Shown here: positions 1 through 8,302 of the stretch, piece by piece
How the letters are laid out: every line of letters begins with the position of its first letter
Position numbering within the stretch: the first letter of the stretch is position 1
Source: Candidatus Zhuqueibacterota bacterium
GTDB lineage: Bacteria > KSB1 > UBA2214
Assembly (NCBI GenBank): GCA_022706175.1
Contig: JAKJDB010000011.1
Span: 1-17,147 of the forward strand
Reading direction: 5' to 3'
DNA: 17,147 bases
The notes under the pieces: generated by a model
Databases searched by the model: none
What the model was told of the DNA's origin: nothing
What the model saw: the letters and a program-made list of their open reading frames with translations, nothing else
Translations under genes and position numbers: made by a program

Positions 1-1
1 A

Positions 2-961
2 GAGCTCTCCCGACGAACCGCGTGGGGATTCGATTATGGCCACGCATCCTATCATCCTGAGGAAAAGACCATCGCCGAGGATAATGTCCGTGATAATATC
101 TCCGGCAACATCACCTTTAACAAAGAGCGCTCCAGCCTGGCGGTGATCGTTCGCAGCGATGGGGTGACGTTCGATGACGACAAATCGGCCACCTATCGAA
201 GGACCGGCATCGAGTTGCGGGGGCGCACTCGCAGCGGAGTCGGCCGATCCTCCACCTGGTCCCTGTCCGCCCGATCTAAAAAGCATGATGCTCTCGAGGA
301 TCGCAACTATTCGGAATATCGCGGCGATCTGCAGAAGCGCAGCGGATGGGGAACGAACCAGGAGCGCAGCTCTCATCTCTTCCTCAACTATCGCAACTTT
401 GACGGCGAAAAGAATCCGCTTTATCTCGATTACCTCGAAGGGCGTTTGGATTCACGAAGCGCCCGCACCAACATCCTCTGGGAGTTCAATAACTACGTGC
501 AGCACTATTTCAGGAACGGATCCGCCCAGCGCAACGGGCGGTTGAGCCAGTTCGCCTGGTGCGGCCTCATCCTTGCGCCTAATCAGGGGATCATTATCGG
601 GCCGTATGCAGCGACCAACACCGATTTGATAGCCGATGAGGATTCAGACCTCGGTCTTTTTGAGAGCGCATCCAACACCGTTCGATATGGAATCAAGGGG
701 AGCGCCCGGATCAACAACCAGTCCGTGAGCATCGACGGACAGATCCGCTATGAAAAACTCCGGTACTACAATATGAAAAAGTCCCCCTCGCCGGGGCGGC
801 TGGAAATTGAAGTGCGCGGACTTGTCACGGTATCTTCGCGCTTGGATGCCTCGGTTCAGTCACGGTATTACCTGACCGGCGCGGATGATCCCGGCGCCGT
901 CAGGAGCAGCGAGTTTGATATTCTTGGCGGATTGGTCTACCATCTGGGGCGAACGCAATAA
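2..961 (+). CDS. Probable outer-membrane beta-barrel protein, 3' part only
   Basis: The reading frame is open from the left edge and ends with TAA at 959-961, so 319 residues of the C-terminal part are visible and the true start lies outside the window. The protein is polar and made of alternating short strands and turns. It is rich in Arg, Ser, Tyr and Asn, with repeated stretches of the type SxxxVxYGIKGSARINNQSVSIDG and later DASVQSRYYLTG. The last residues (GGLVYHLGRTQ) look like a closing amphipathic strand, although no terminal Phe is present. This is the pattern of a surface beta-barrel, but I recognise no named family. The next gene starts 50 bases downstream on the same strand and encodes an exported protein, so the two may form an operon. 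Function unknown; the barrel call rests on composition and strand pattern only. Confidence 0.6.
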   Translation, partial: ELSRRTAWGFDYGHASYHPEEKTIAEDNVRDNISGNITFNKERSSLAVIVRSDGVTFDDDKSATYRRTGIELRGRTRSGVGRSSTWSLSARSKKHDALEDRNYSEYRGDLQKRSGWGTNQERSSHLFLNYRNFDGEKNPLYLDYLEGRLDSRSARTNILWEFNNYVQHYFRNGSAQRNGRLSQFAWCGLILAPNQGIIIGPYAATNTDLIADEDSDLGLFESASNTVRYGIKGSARINNQSVSIDGQIRYEKLRYYNMKKSPSPGRLEIEVRGLVTVSSRLDASVQSRYYLTGADDPGAVRSSEFDILGGLVYHLGRTQ

Positions 962-1011
962 TACTACGGCGCCGGGCCTGCCTTGCCTTTCGCCCGGACT
1001 CTGGAGGCTGT

Positions 1012-3138
1012 ATGAATCGTTGGAGCCAAACCATGAAGCGGCTGTTCCCGCACTGCCTCATCCTATTTTTAACCCTGCAGTGGACGGCGACGTCCCTGGC
1101 GGCGGACGAGCTCACTTTTGAACAGATCGAAGCGATCAAAAAGGATCTTGGCCGGGAGACCGACAAACTCGGGATGGTCGCCCACGTTCTGCAAGAGTTT
1201 ATGGGCGACGAGGATACCGAGCCGATCATCGATTTCTACGCCAACGGCCTGCTTATGGTTAACATGTCCCTGGAGCTTGCCCAGACAGGAGACCTCGAGG
1301 CCGCCGCCAAACTGCTCATCGAAAAGATGGCGGATGATGCCTGCAGCGAGATCATCAAGAAGCAAATGCCCGCCATAGACAGCTGGATGGGTTGGATCAG
1401 CTGGGCGAAAACCGGCATGGAGCTTTTCAAAGACATCTATTTTGACCCCACGGTTGAAAGCGATCAAATGCAAAGGTACATCTATCTGCGCGAATCGGCG
1501 GGAGATTTCAGCGAAGACGCTATTGCAGATGCCTATGCATCCCTCCAGGGGGCGCCGCATCTTCTCGAACGCGGCAAACAGGAATTCCGCAAGCAGTATG
1601 GTGATATGGCCTTTGTCGAGGGCACGGATGACCTGCTGCCCCGATGGAGAGAAAAGTGGTTGACGTTTGTGGCCGCCAACATGGAAAGAAAATACCAGGA
1701 GATAGTGCATCAGCGAATGGTGGCCAGGTTTCAGGCGGAAGCAGAAGCAGTTCAAAAGCAGCTGCCGGAGATGCGCGAAAAAGTTCTTGAGCTTTTGGAA
1801 AGGACAAAGGTCGACCGGGTGGTGATCGAACCGGCCGTGTCCCGGATTCCCGTTGACGGCCGGGTTACCTTCAGCGCCACCGCGATCTACGCACATCCCC
1901 TTGCGCCGGTCGCAGCCCGCGACGTCACGCGAGAGTGCACCTGGAGCGCTGCAGGCGGAATCGACGGCAACGTGTTCATGGCCGGCAAGGCCCATCTTCT
2001 TCCGGACCAGCCCATAACGGTCACCGCCACCTACGGCGGCGAGACCGGTCTCCAGGGAACAGCAACGGTTTATGTCTTTGCCGATTGCGGAGCGTACGGG
2101 CACTGGAATTCCGTCAGCAAAGAGTGCGAATGCGACTCCGGCTATGTCTACGATGAAACGCTCGATGAATGTGTATCAAAATCGCCCCGGGAGCAGGGAG
2201 AAGAGATACAAGAGGTTCTCGCCGACATGGAGCGGCCATTCCTTGAAGCGGTCAAGACCTTTGATCAGCATTTTGATAATTTCGTCGCCGGACTTTCCTC
2301 CCTGGCCGGCAGTTCTGCCGAGGCCATCTGCACCAACGCCAACCTCGCCTTTTCATTTGCAAGGGCGGGAGTTGCCTATGAGCTGGTTCATTCCTACTAT
2401 TTGCACAGCCTCGAACTGGTGTTCGGCCTAAAAAAAGAACCGGATTGGGAACGGCTGACCCTGCAGGGCTATGATCCGCAGGTGCATGTGCTGGACTGGT
2501 ATCGTCTTGAACTGTTCCACAAAGAGAACCAGCGGGTGAGCGAAAGAGGCGAGAGTCTGCCCACGCTGCTGGCGCAGTACGCACCGGGTTGTGATGCCGA
2601 GAACCTGATCGACCTCGGCGCCCGCACCGCGGAGATCGATCAGAATGCCGAAACAGGGATCGATGGCGACCAGATCGCCTGGACCGGCGGCAACGGTGGT
2701 GGTGGTGGGAGCGGCGGAGAACTCCGCTTTGTGCGCAGCGGCCAGGTGATCACTCAGATCGATAAACAGGCCTCCTGCACAGGCGGAGCCTTAACTCTGA
2801 ACGTCACCACGCCCGTTTTCCCCAGTGAAATTCGCCCCGGCGAATCGGTGACTCTCTCCGTGACCTTTAACTGGTCCATCACCGGCAGTCAGGTGGAGGA
2901 CAATGCAGTGATCGCGGTGGTCCATTTCAGCGATCAGATCAAAGAGGGTCAGGAATTTACCACCTTTTCCGGCACACGTACGCAAAATTTCACCTTTACC
3001 GCGACGGAATCGGCGTTTCTGCAGCCGGCGTGGGGCATCGTGGTGGCAGTGAGCGGTGTTGTCCTCTGTGAGGGGGGCTCCGGCGACAGCGCCACATCGC
3101 AGTACATACAGGGATATATCCGAAGCGGCGGGCAATGA
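1012..3138 (+). CDS. Exported multidomain protein with Ig-like and four-Cys EGF-like modules, unknown function
   Basis: This 708-residue protein starts with ATG preceded by GGAGG at 1003-1007; a second in-frame ATG at 1033 is possible. A signal peptide is clear: KR, a hydrophobic core around residues 11-22, and a likely cut near LAA (29-31). Residues about 32-265 are helical and charged, ending in a coiled-coil-like Gln/Glu-rich helix. Residues about 267-357 resemble a bacterial Ig-like beta domain (VVIEPAVSRIPVDGRVTFSA). A short module follows with Cys 359, 372, 374 and 387 in the spacing C-x12-C-x-C-x12-C, like an EGF-type loop. A second helical region covers about 390-555. Then comes a Gly-rich linker (559-569) and a C-terminal beta domain containing two more Cys. 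I recognise no catalytic motif. It is probably periplasmic or surface-exposed, in structural or binding roles. The hydrolase gene follows after 34 bases. Confidence 0.85.
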   Translation: MNRWSQTMKRLFPHCLILFLTLQWTATSLAADELTFEQIEAIKKDLGRETDKLGMVAHVLQEFMGDEDTEPIIDFYANGLLMVNMSLELAQTGDLEAAAKLLIEKMADDACSEIIKKQMPAIDSWMGWISWAKTGMELFKDIYFDPTVESDQMQRYIYLRESAGDFSEDAIADAYASLQGAPHLLERGKQEFRKQYGDMAFVEGTDDLLPRWREKWLTFVAANMERKYQEIVHQRMVARFQAEAEAVQKQLPEMREKVLELLERTKVDRVVIEPAVSRIPVDGRVTFSATAIYAHPLAPVAARDVTRECTWSAAGGIDGNVFMAGKAHLLPDQPITVTATYGGETGLQGTATVYVFADCGAYGHWNSVSKECECDSGYVYDETLDECVSKSPREQGEEIQEVLADMERPFLEAVKTFDQHFDNFVAGLSSLAGSSAEAICTNANLAFSFARAGVAYELVHSYYLHSLELVFGLKKEPDWERLTLQGYDPQVHVLDWYRLELFHKENQRVSERGESLPTLLAQYAPGCDAENLIDLGARTAEIDQNAETGIDGDQIAWTGGNGGGGGSGGELRFVRSGQVITQIDKQASCTGGALTLNVTTPVFPSEIRPGESVTLSVTFNWSITGSQVEDNAVIAVVHFSDQIKEGQEFTTFSGTRTQNFTFTATESAFLQPAWGIVVAVSGVVLCEGGSGDSATSQYIQGYIRSGGQ

Positions 3139-3172
3139 ATACAAGCAGACAACCCTCATCAAAGGAAGATGG

Positions 3173-4225
3173 ATGAAAATTCCAAAAGAGTATTCCTGCC
3201 TGGCATACTGGCAACAGCGCTATCGGGCCCTGGAGCCCAGTCTGACCTATCGAGCGGCCAATGAAACGGAACACAAAATCTGGCAGCGCGCCTTTAGAAA
3301 AAAATATCGGCAATGCCTCGGCGCTATGCCTACTGAGGATTCGCCGCTGAACGTACGCGTGCTGGAAGAAATTGTGACGGAAAGATATATCCGCAGAAAA
3401 ATCGTCTATACCGCGGATCGTTATTCCAGCATTCCCGCCTATCTTTTTTTGCCTGCCGGTGTGAACTATCCGGCGCCCGCGGTGATCTGTCCCCACGGCC
3501 ATGGCCGCGGCAAAGCGGATCCCGCCGGAATCAGCCATACCCGGCCGGAAAAGCGGCATCTCCGTAAATACAACTATCATTACGCCGAGAAGTTCGCACT
3601 GGCCGGCTATGTGACCCTGGCGCCGGATCTCCGCTGTTTCGGCGAGCGCGTCGATGATCCGGCGCGAGTGTACGGCATGGTCAAGATCGAGGAGGGCGAC
3701 CACTGGTGCGACATCAATTTCGTCCTTGCCTCGCTGATCGGCTTTAACCTGCTCACGCTGCACGTTTATGACATCGGCAGAGCCATCGATGTTTTGCAGA
3801 GTATGAAGGAGGTGAACGGAAAACGGATAGGCTGTGTCGGTCTATCCCAAGGCGGCACCACAACCCTGTTCAGCGCTGCGTACCACCGGCGCATCAAGGT
3901 TGCGGGCATCAGCGGCTATTTCAACTCGTGGAAAGCCTTTCCCATGGCCAGCGGGCAGTTGTGCGGCTCGCAGATCGTGCCGAATCTGCTCTCCTACGGC
4001 GATCATGCCGAGATCGCGGGCCTCATCTGTCCCCGGCCTTTGTTCCTCGAGTTCGGCCGACAGGACCCGCTGTTCCCGATCGCAGCCGGCAGGGCCTCCT
4101 ACCAGCGGTTGAAAAAAATATATAAAAACGCCGGCGCAGCGGATCGGCTGGAGGTGGAGGAGTTTGACGGCTTGCATCAATTCAGGGGCAACCGGATTTT
4201 CAGCTTTTTCAACAAGTGGCTGTGA
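3173..4225 (+). CDS. Alpha/beta hydrolase, acetyl xylan esterase / dienelactone hydrolase type
   Basis: The chosen start is the ATG at 3173 (MKIPKEYS, 350 residues). It has AGGAAG at 3163-3168, whereas the longer in-frame start at 3056 would run deep into the preceding gene. The fold is shown by HGHGRGK (108-114, oxyanion region after a hydrophobic strand), the nucleophile elbow GLSQGG with Ser225, the acid Asp298 in FGRQDPLFP, and His335 in DGLHQF. This is a complete Ser-Asp-His triad in the right order. The N-terminal 80 residues form a helical cap typical of the larger bacterial hydrolases annotated as acetyl xylan esterase-like. Substrate is not readable from sequence; an ester of a sugar or small acid is likely. 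There is no signal peptide, so it is probably cytoplasmic. A hairpin terminator lies about 80 bases downstream. Confidence 0.88.
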   Translation: MKIPKEYSCLAYWQQRYRALEPSLTYRAANETEHKIWQRAFRKKYRQCLGAMPTEDSPLNVRVLEEIVTERYIRRKIVYTADRYSSIPAYLFLPAGVNYPAPAVICPHGHGRGKADPAGISHTRPEKRHLRKYNYHYAEKFALAGYVTLAPDLRCFGERVDDPARVYGMVKIEEGDHWCDINFVLASLIGFNLLTLHVYDIGRAIDVLQSMKEVNGKRIGCVGLSQGGTTTLFSAAYHRRIKVAGISGYFNSWKAFPMASGQLCGSQIVPNLLSYGDHAEIAGLICPRPLFLEFGRQDPLFPIAAGRASYQRLKKIYKNAGAADRLEVEEFDGLHQFRGNRIFSFFNKWL

Positions 4226-4308
4226 TTTGGATGGAGAACAGTGTTTTTTCTGAATGTTACATAATCACTTTTTATCGGACGGGCTTATACGACCGGAGTG
4301 ATTGCGCT

Positions 4309-4341
4309 CTGCCCCTCCTCATCAGGGGCAGCGTTTGTTTT
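4309..4341 (+). terminator. Rho-independent terminator after the hydrolase gene
   Basis: CTGCCCCT at 4309-4316 pairs perfectly with AGGGGCAG at 4324-4331 around a 7-base loop, followed by CGTTTGTTTT. The T-tract is interrupted, so termination may be moderate. It lies between two converging genes; the rest of the gap 4226-4443 shows nothing else that I can support. Confidence 0.6.
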
Positions 4342-4443
4342 AGCAGAATATTTCCATGAATTCGAACAGATGCTATCTTGGCAGACGTCAAAGGAGGGCT
4401 CGGACAACAAATTATTTTTTTCCCGCAGCAAGTACCCGCTTTT

Positions 4444-5766
4444 CTACCGTTCCGCCATTCTTGCCATCACGTCTGCCAGATAATCGCCGAAATACGGACC
4501 GAACCAGCACATGGTGCGGGTCTCATACCCATCCAGATCATCATAGCGTGAAGGGACCACATACCCCAGGTAGCACCCGTTAAAGCTGGTGACGCTCACC
4601 GGCTTGCCCTGCTGCGCGGCCGCTGCCTTGACCTGCAGCGCCAACTGGCCGCTGAACTCGACCGGTGCGCCGATGAAGCGGAATTCATCCAGAGCCAGCA
4701 GGCTGATGTAACAATCGCGGAAATGGAGCAAGCGCCGGGCCAGCCAGGCGTTCAAACGGTAATCGCGGTTCAGGCGGATCTGCAGAGGCGGCGGCGTCAC
4801 CACCAGCCGGGTACACGATAAAGCGACGCTGTCCCGGCCCGGCGCAGCCCCAAGGTGCCGTAGCAGGCTGTCGGCCAGCCCCTCACCGATATGGCGCGCG
4901 CGCTCGAACCCCTCTCCCTGGCCGCGATGCGAATGGCTGCCCAATCCGGCTGCGGCGAAAAGGCTGAACGCACCTGTGGTCTTCTCCACGCGGCGCTCTA
5001 AATAGCCGGGATAATCGCCGCTGAACTGCAGGTTTTTTTCTGAGAGAACAGTCGCATGCGCGGAATAGGCCGCAAACAGGGCCAACGGTTTTTCGGCCGA
5101 CTCTAACCACAGGTACACCAGCTCATCGTCCACCGGCGCCTGGTTGCCGAGCAGCCGGTTGCGGATAAATTCAGCCGCATGGAGCCGGCCGGAACGCCAG
5201 GTTGCCGGCTTCAGAGTGTTCAAAGCGCGCTGCACGGCAGCCACCGAGCTGTCGACCAGCATGGCGGACACACGTGGATCCGGTTTGCCGCTGAACTGCT
5301 CTTCGACAAACCCATGGCCCCAGCCGCCTGGTCCGGAATGAGTATGCGAAGCGGTAAAATAGAGCTGTTCCGCTTTCAGTCCTGAGCGTTTTTCGATCAT
5401 TCGGGCGAGATCCGGATGGATCAACAGCGCGTCATAGCCGATGAGCAAGGCCCGTCGCTCTCCGGCCTGCAGCGCGATCACCCGCACATAAAGGCTGTCG
5501 TGCACACCGGTGGATGGTTCGCTCTTGCGCGCGCCGAATCCGGCCAGTGGCACGCCTACAGGCGGAGTGATGCCTGCTTGAGCGTAGCCGGCCTGAAGCG
5601 GCGCTTGTTTCGCCGCAAGGGGCGGCTGGGCGGCTAGATCGGTCAGGGTCTGACGATAATAACCGGTCTGTTGATAGGGGGTTCGATCGATCGGCCGTAC
5701 ACAGATCAGCAGCAGAACCACCATCAAAACCGCCAGCGCCAAAAGAATGCGCAGGGCGGCCTTCAT
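4444..5766 (-). CDS. Membrane-anchored neutral/alkaline ceramidase-like hydrolase
   Basis: The start is set at the ATG 5766-5764 (MKAALRIL), because it overlaps the upstream gene's TGA as ATGA; a longer frame to 5808 would add 14 implausible residues. The 440-residue protein begins with one uncleaved-looking membrane helix (about residues 3-22), so the body is probably periplasmic. It matches the N-terminal domain of the neutral ceramidase family (zinc-dependent amidohydrolases cleaving N-acyl-sphingosine and related amides). The visible elements are GITPPVGVPLAGFGAR (65-80), the metal site HTHSGPGG (141-148), His237 in YSAHAT, Glu370 in GAPVEFSG, and candidate Tyr in GYVV or GYET near 402-414. 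The usual nucleophile loop N-x-G-D-x-S-P is replaced by GLGSHSHRG near 274-282. The C-terminal Ig-like domain of classical ceramidases is absent. The real substrate is therefore uncertain. Confidence 0.82.
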   Translation of the reverse strand: MKAALRILLALAVLMVVLLLICVRPIDRTPYQQTGYYRQTLTDLAAQPPLAAKQAPLQAGYAQAGITPPVGVPLAGFGARKSEPSTGVHDSLYVRVIALQAGERRALLIGYDALLIHPDLARMIEKRSGLKAEQLYFTASHTHSGPGGWGHGFVEEQFSGKPDPRVSAMLVDSSVAAVQRALNTLKPATWRSGRLHAAEFIRNRLLGNQAPVDDELVYLWLESAEKPLALFAAYSAHATVLSEKNLQFSGDYPGYLERRVEKTTGAFSLFAAAGLGSHSHRGQGEGFERARHIGEGLADSLLRHLGAAPGRDSVALSCTRLVVTPPPLQIRLNRDYRLNAWLARRLLHFRDCYISLLALDEFRFIGAPVEFSGQLALQVKAAAAQQGKPVSVTSFNGCYLGYVVPSRYDDLDGYETRTMCWFGPYFGDYLADVMARMAER

Positions 5767-6326
5767 TTGATTCTTTTCAACGCCGCATTGATCTCGGCCA
5801 AATCGCACAACTCGGGATCAAATGAACCGCCGACCCACTCCAGGTAGGAATCGTGTTCTTCATGGTTGGGATCACGAATGGCCTTGAGAAAATCCTTATA
5901 GCCCCACACGCCGCCCACATCTTCCGGCGGACAGGCTCTCTTTCCGGCCAGGCATCGGGCGTGACTCTCGGAATCTGTGATGATTATTTTTTCCACCACA
6001 AGGCTATGGCTCCAGCCGTCGCCGAAATCATAGTCATAAAAAAATTGCGCCTTTTCAAACGGAACCAGCTGCTCCAAAGTGAATTTTCTCTCATCCTCCA
6101 CCGGCTCCCAATCCTCCGGACTCGGCAGACTGAACCGCCGATCTTCCATCACAAACTGGTGAAGATGGCTGTCCGTCCAGCCCATGGCAGCCTGAATGAC
6201 TTTGTGCAATTTAAAAAGCGTCATAGAACCGGGCACCAGCACACGACGCCACACGGACGGTTTGACCTCCGCTAAAACGATTTTGATCTGAAAAAACTTG
6301 GGGCTGTTTGTCTTTTTACTTTGCAT
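5763..6326 (-). CDS. Plasmid pRiA4b ORF-3 family protein
   Basis: This 187-residue soluble protein starts at ATG 6326-6324, with GAGG five bases upstream (complement of 6332-6335). The family signatures are all present: KPSVWRRV (22-29), the helix HKVIQAAMGW (41-50), FYDYDFGDGWSH (96-107), ACPPEDVGG (131-139) and GYKDFL (142-147). The family name comes from a plasmid reading frame, but members are common in chromosomes and their biochemical role is not established. The stop TGA shares bases with the ATG of the ceramidase-like gene, so translation of the two is probably coupled. pepT lies 62 bases upstream on the same strand, and the three genes may form one operon. Length and motifs look intact. 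Confidence 0.92.
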   Translation of the reverse strand: MQSKKTNSPKFFQIKIVLAEVKPSVWRRVLVPGSMTLFKLHKVIQAAMGWTDSHLHQFVMEDRRFSLPSPEDWEPVEDERKFTLEQLVPFEKAQFFYDYDFGDGWSHSLVVEKIIITDSESHARCLAGKRACPPEDVGGVWGYKDFLKAIRDPNHEEHDSYLEWVGGSFDPELCDLAEINAALKRIK

Positions 6327-6388
6327 ATTCGCCTCGACGGGTTTAGGGTGATTGCTGTTTACATTTACTCGTACCTCTCTTTTATCTT

Positions 6389-7639
6389 TTACGCCGCCGG
6401 CCTGCTCTTCTCCTCCCAGATCTGCACCAGATGGACGATCACCTCAACGGCCTTTTGCATGTCCTGCACCGAGATCCACTCCTGGCGTGAATGAAAATTA
6501 TGGCCGCCGGTGAAAATGTTGGGGGTGAGCAGTCCCTGATAGGACAGCTTGGAGCCGTCGGTGCCGCCGCGGATGATACTCTGCACCGGCGTGACGCCCG
6601 CACGGCGGACCGCCTCCAGCGCATACTCGACTACCCGCGGCTCTTCGTCTAGTTTGTATTTCATGTTGCGGTAGGATTCCTCCACACGGAAATCCATTTT
6701 GGCGCGGCCATGGCGCTTCATCACCTCCGTGGCCAGCCTCTGCAGAAACGTCTCCTTTTCCTTCAACCCCTCCACGGTGAAATCGCGGATCAGAAATTTG
6801 ATCGTGGCCTCTTCCACCGTGCCGGTGAGGCCGTGCGGATGCACATAGCCCTCGCGTTTCTCCGTAGTCTCGGGAGACAGGCTGTACCGCGGCAGTTGAT
6901 CGACGATCTCGGCGGCGATCTTGATCGCGTTGACCAGTTTGTCCTTGGCATAACCCGGATGCACGTTGACGCCCTGAATGCGGATGGTGACGCTGTCCGC
7001 GCTGAAGGTTTCGTCCTCCACTTCGCCCAGGGATTCGCCGTCGATGGTATAGGCGAAATGAGCGGCGAATTTTTTCACATCGAAATGCTCGGTGCCGCGG
7101 CCCACCTCTTCGTCCGGCGTGATGGCGACGCGGATGACGCCGTGCGGTATTTCCGGATGGGTGATCAGATGATGCAGCGCATCCAGAATCTCGGCAATGC
7201 CCGCCTTGTTGTCCGCACCCAGCAGCGTGGCGCCGTCCGAGGTGATGAGGTCGTTGCCGATCTGACCGGCCAGCGCCGGATTCTCCTGCGCTCGAATGAC
7301 CAGGCCGGAGGGCAGAGTGAGATCGCCGCCCTTGTAGCCGCGGTGCCAGGTCGGCTTGACGTCTTTTCCGGATACGTCCGGAGAGGTATCCATGTGCGCG
7401 ATCAGGCCGATGACCGGCGTCTCATGGGACACAGTGGCCGGCAGCGTGGCCGTGACATAGCCCCATTCGTCCATCATCGCGTCGGACAAACCAATGGTGC
7501 GCAGATCCTGGACCAGCTCCTGACCGAGCAGCTTTTGTTTCTCCGTGCTGGGAAAAGTAGTCGACTCTTCGCTCGATTGCGTATCAAAGGTCACATAGCG
7601 CAAAAAGCGCTCCACGCAGGTATGTTCGATCGCTGCCAT
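6389..7639 (-). CDS. pepT: Peptidase T (tripeptide aminopeptidase)
   Basis: This is a cytoplasmic zinc aminopeptidase of the M20 family that removes the N-terminal residue of tripeptides. Its 416 residues are close to the usual 408-410. The metal and catalytic residues are visible: His82 and Asp84 in AHMDTSPD, Asp143 in LGADNKAG, Glu177-Glu178 in PDEEVG, Asp200 in TIDGES, and His380 in FTGGHNFHSRQEW. The dimerisation/lid region in between is complete. AGGAGAGA lies just upstream of the ATG (complement of about 7645-7652), fixing the start. The gene is transcribed divergently from the lipoprotein-sigma operon and heads a probable operon with the pRiA4b ORF-3-family and ceramidase-like genes. 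It would serve peptide nutrition or turnover. Confidence 0.97.
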   Translation of the reverse strand: MAAIEHTCVERFLRYVTFDTQSSEESTTFPSTEKQKLLGQELVQDLRTIGLSDAMMDEWGYVTATLPATVSHETPVIGLIAHMDTSPDVSGKDVKPTWHRGYKGGDLTLPSGLVIRAQENPALAGQIGNDLITSDGATLLGADNKAGIAEILDALHHLITHPEIPHGVIRVAITPDEEVGRGTEHFDVKKFAAHFAYTIDGESLGEVEDETFSADSVTIRIQGVNVHPGYAKDKLVNAIKIAAEIVDQLPRYSLSPETTEKREGYVHPHGLTGTVEEATIKFLIRDFTVEGLKEKETFLQRLATEVMKRHGRAKMDFRVEESYRNMKYKLDEEPRVVEYALEAVRRAGVTPVQSIIRGGTDGSKLSYQGLLTPNIFTGGHNFHSRQEWISVQDMQKAVEVIVHLVQIWEEKSRPAA

Positions 7640-7668
7640 AGTTCTCTCTCCTGAATAGGTGACTGCGA

Positions 7669-7682
7669 GGCGGCGAGCCGCC
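7669..7682. repeat. Perfect GC-rich palindrome in the divergent intergenic region
   Basis: GGCGGC (7669-7674) and GCCGCC (7677-7682) are separated by two bases. It lies 30 bases upstream of the pepT start and 13 bases before the -35 of the proposed lipoprotein promoter. It could be an operator or simply a small hairpin in the pepT leader; there is no T-tract, so it is not a terminator. Confidence 0.35.
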
Positions 7683-7694
7683 GACGATTACCTG

Positions 7695-7723
7695 TTGTTT
7701 GAATTCGGATAAAAGCGTATATT
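7695..7723 (+). promoter_or_regulatory. Sigma70-like promoter for the lipoprotein-sigma operon
   Basis: TTGTTT (7695-7700) is followed by a 17-base spacer and TATATT (7718-7723), a 5/6 match to the -10 consensus. Transcription would start near 7730, leaving about 50 bases of leader before the lipoprotein ATG at 7779. Confidence 0.5.
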
Positions 7724-7778
7724 GTACCTACAGCTTTTGCAGCCTGGCTTCTTCGCAATTTACAAAAAAGGTTTTCAT

Positions 7779-8270
7779 ATGACAAAAAGAATTTTCGCTT
7801 TCTGCCTCCTGCTGGCCCTGTGCCTGAGCTGCGGGCCGAAAAAAAAGAGCGGCCAAGATGACCGCGGCGACAACGGCGGATTTGTCCGTTTTACCGTGGA
7901 AGGCAAGCCCATGCACGATGACTATTTTGTCGCCCAGTTCACTCCGGCCGGCGACCTCTTTGACAGCGACAACCTGCAGCTGTTCAACTTTAACTCCGGC
8001 TCCGGCAAATATCCGCAGCTGCTGATGGACATAAATTATAAGCAGAGCGATCTAAAGCTGTGGAAAGCGCAGAGCCTGCCGACCAGCGTACTGGCGTTCT
8101 CCGTTTCCCCACAAGCCCCGCCGCTTCAATCCACCGGCGAGGTGAAAATTTTACAGGTCTCGGATCAGTTCGTTCAGGGATCCTTTTCCGGGGAGCTGGT
8201 GCACCCGGAAACCGGCAAAACCTTCCCCATTCGCGGCGAATTCAAAGCCGTTCTCAAGGTCAATATTTAA
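7779..8270 (+). CDS. Small putative lipoprotein, unknown function
   Basis: The start is placed at ATG 7779 (MTKRIFAF), because the signal sequence begins there and AAAAGG precedes it; an in-frame ATG at 7722 would put 19 extra residues before the signal. The 163-residue product has a basic N-terminus, a hydrophobic core and LCLSC-G with Cys18 as the likely lipidated residue. The -3 position is Cys, which is not the classical Leu. After a charged linker (KKKSGQDDRGDNGG) there is a compact beta-rich domain of about 125 residues. It ends with VQGSFSGELVHPETGKTFPIRGEFKAVL, a style seen in small FCB-group lipoproteins. It has no Cys or His cluster of its own. The sigma factor starts 32 bases downstream, so both are probably on one transcript, but a role in the sigma pathway is only inferred from position. 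Confidence 0.8.
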   Translation: MTKRIFAFCLLLALCLSCGPKKKSGQDDRGDNGGFVRFTVEGKPMHDDYFVAQFTPAGDLFDSDNLQLFNFNSGSGKYPQLLMDINYKQSDLKLWKAQSLPTSVLAFSVSPQAPPLQSTGEVKILQVSDQFVQGSFSGELVHPETGKTFPIRGEFKAVLKVNI

Positions 8271-8302
8271 TCGGGTTACCGTCCTCAATCGCAAAGGTGG
8301 CT

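Noticed and set aside
3056..3172. N-terminal extension of the alpha/beta hydrolase
   Set aside because: It overlaps the end of the preceding gene by more than 80 bases; ATG 3173 has a ribosome site.
4298..4483. Small + strand open frame after the hydrolase
   Set aside because: It contains the terminator hairpin, runs into the end of the ceramidase-like gene, and has no ribosome site.
5763..6326. Plasmid or IS1096-type mobile element suggested by the family name
   Set aside because: No transposase, inverted ends or plasmid genes are present; the family is common in chromosomes.
8060..8302. N-terminal extension of the sigma factor
   Set aside because: It lies in another frame over the lipoprotein gene and has no sigma-like sequence; GTG 8303 gives the normal length.
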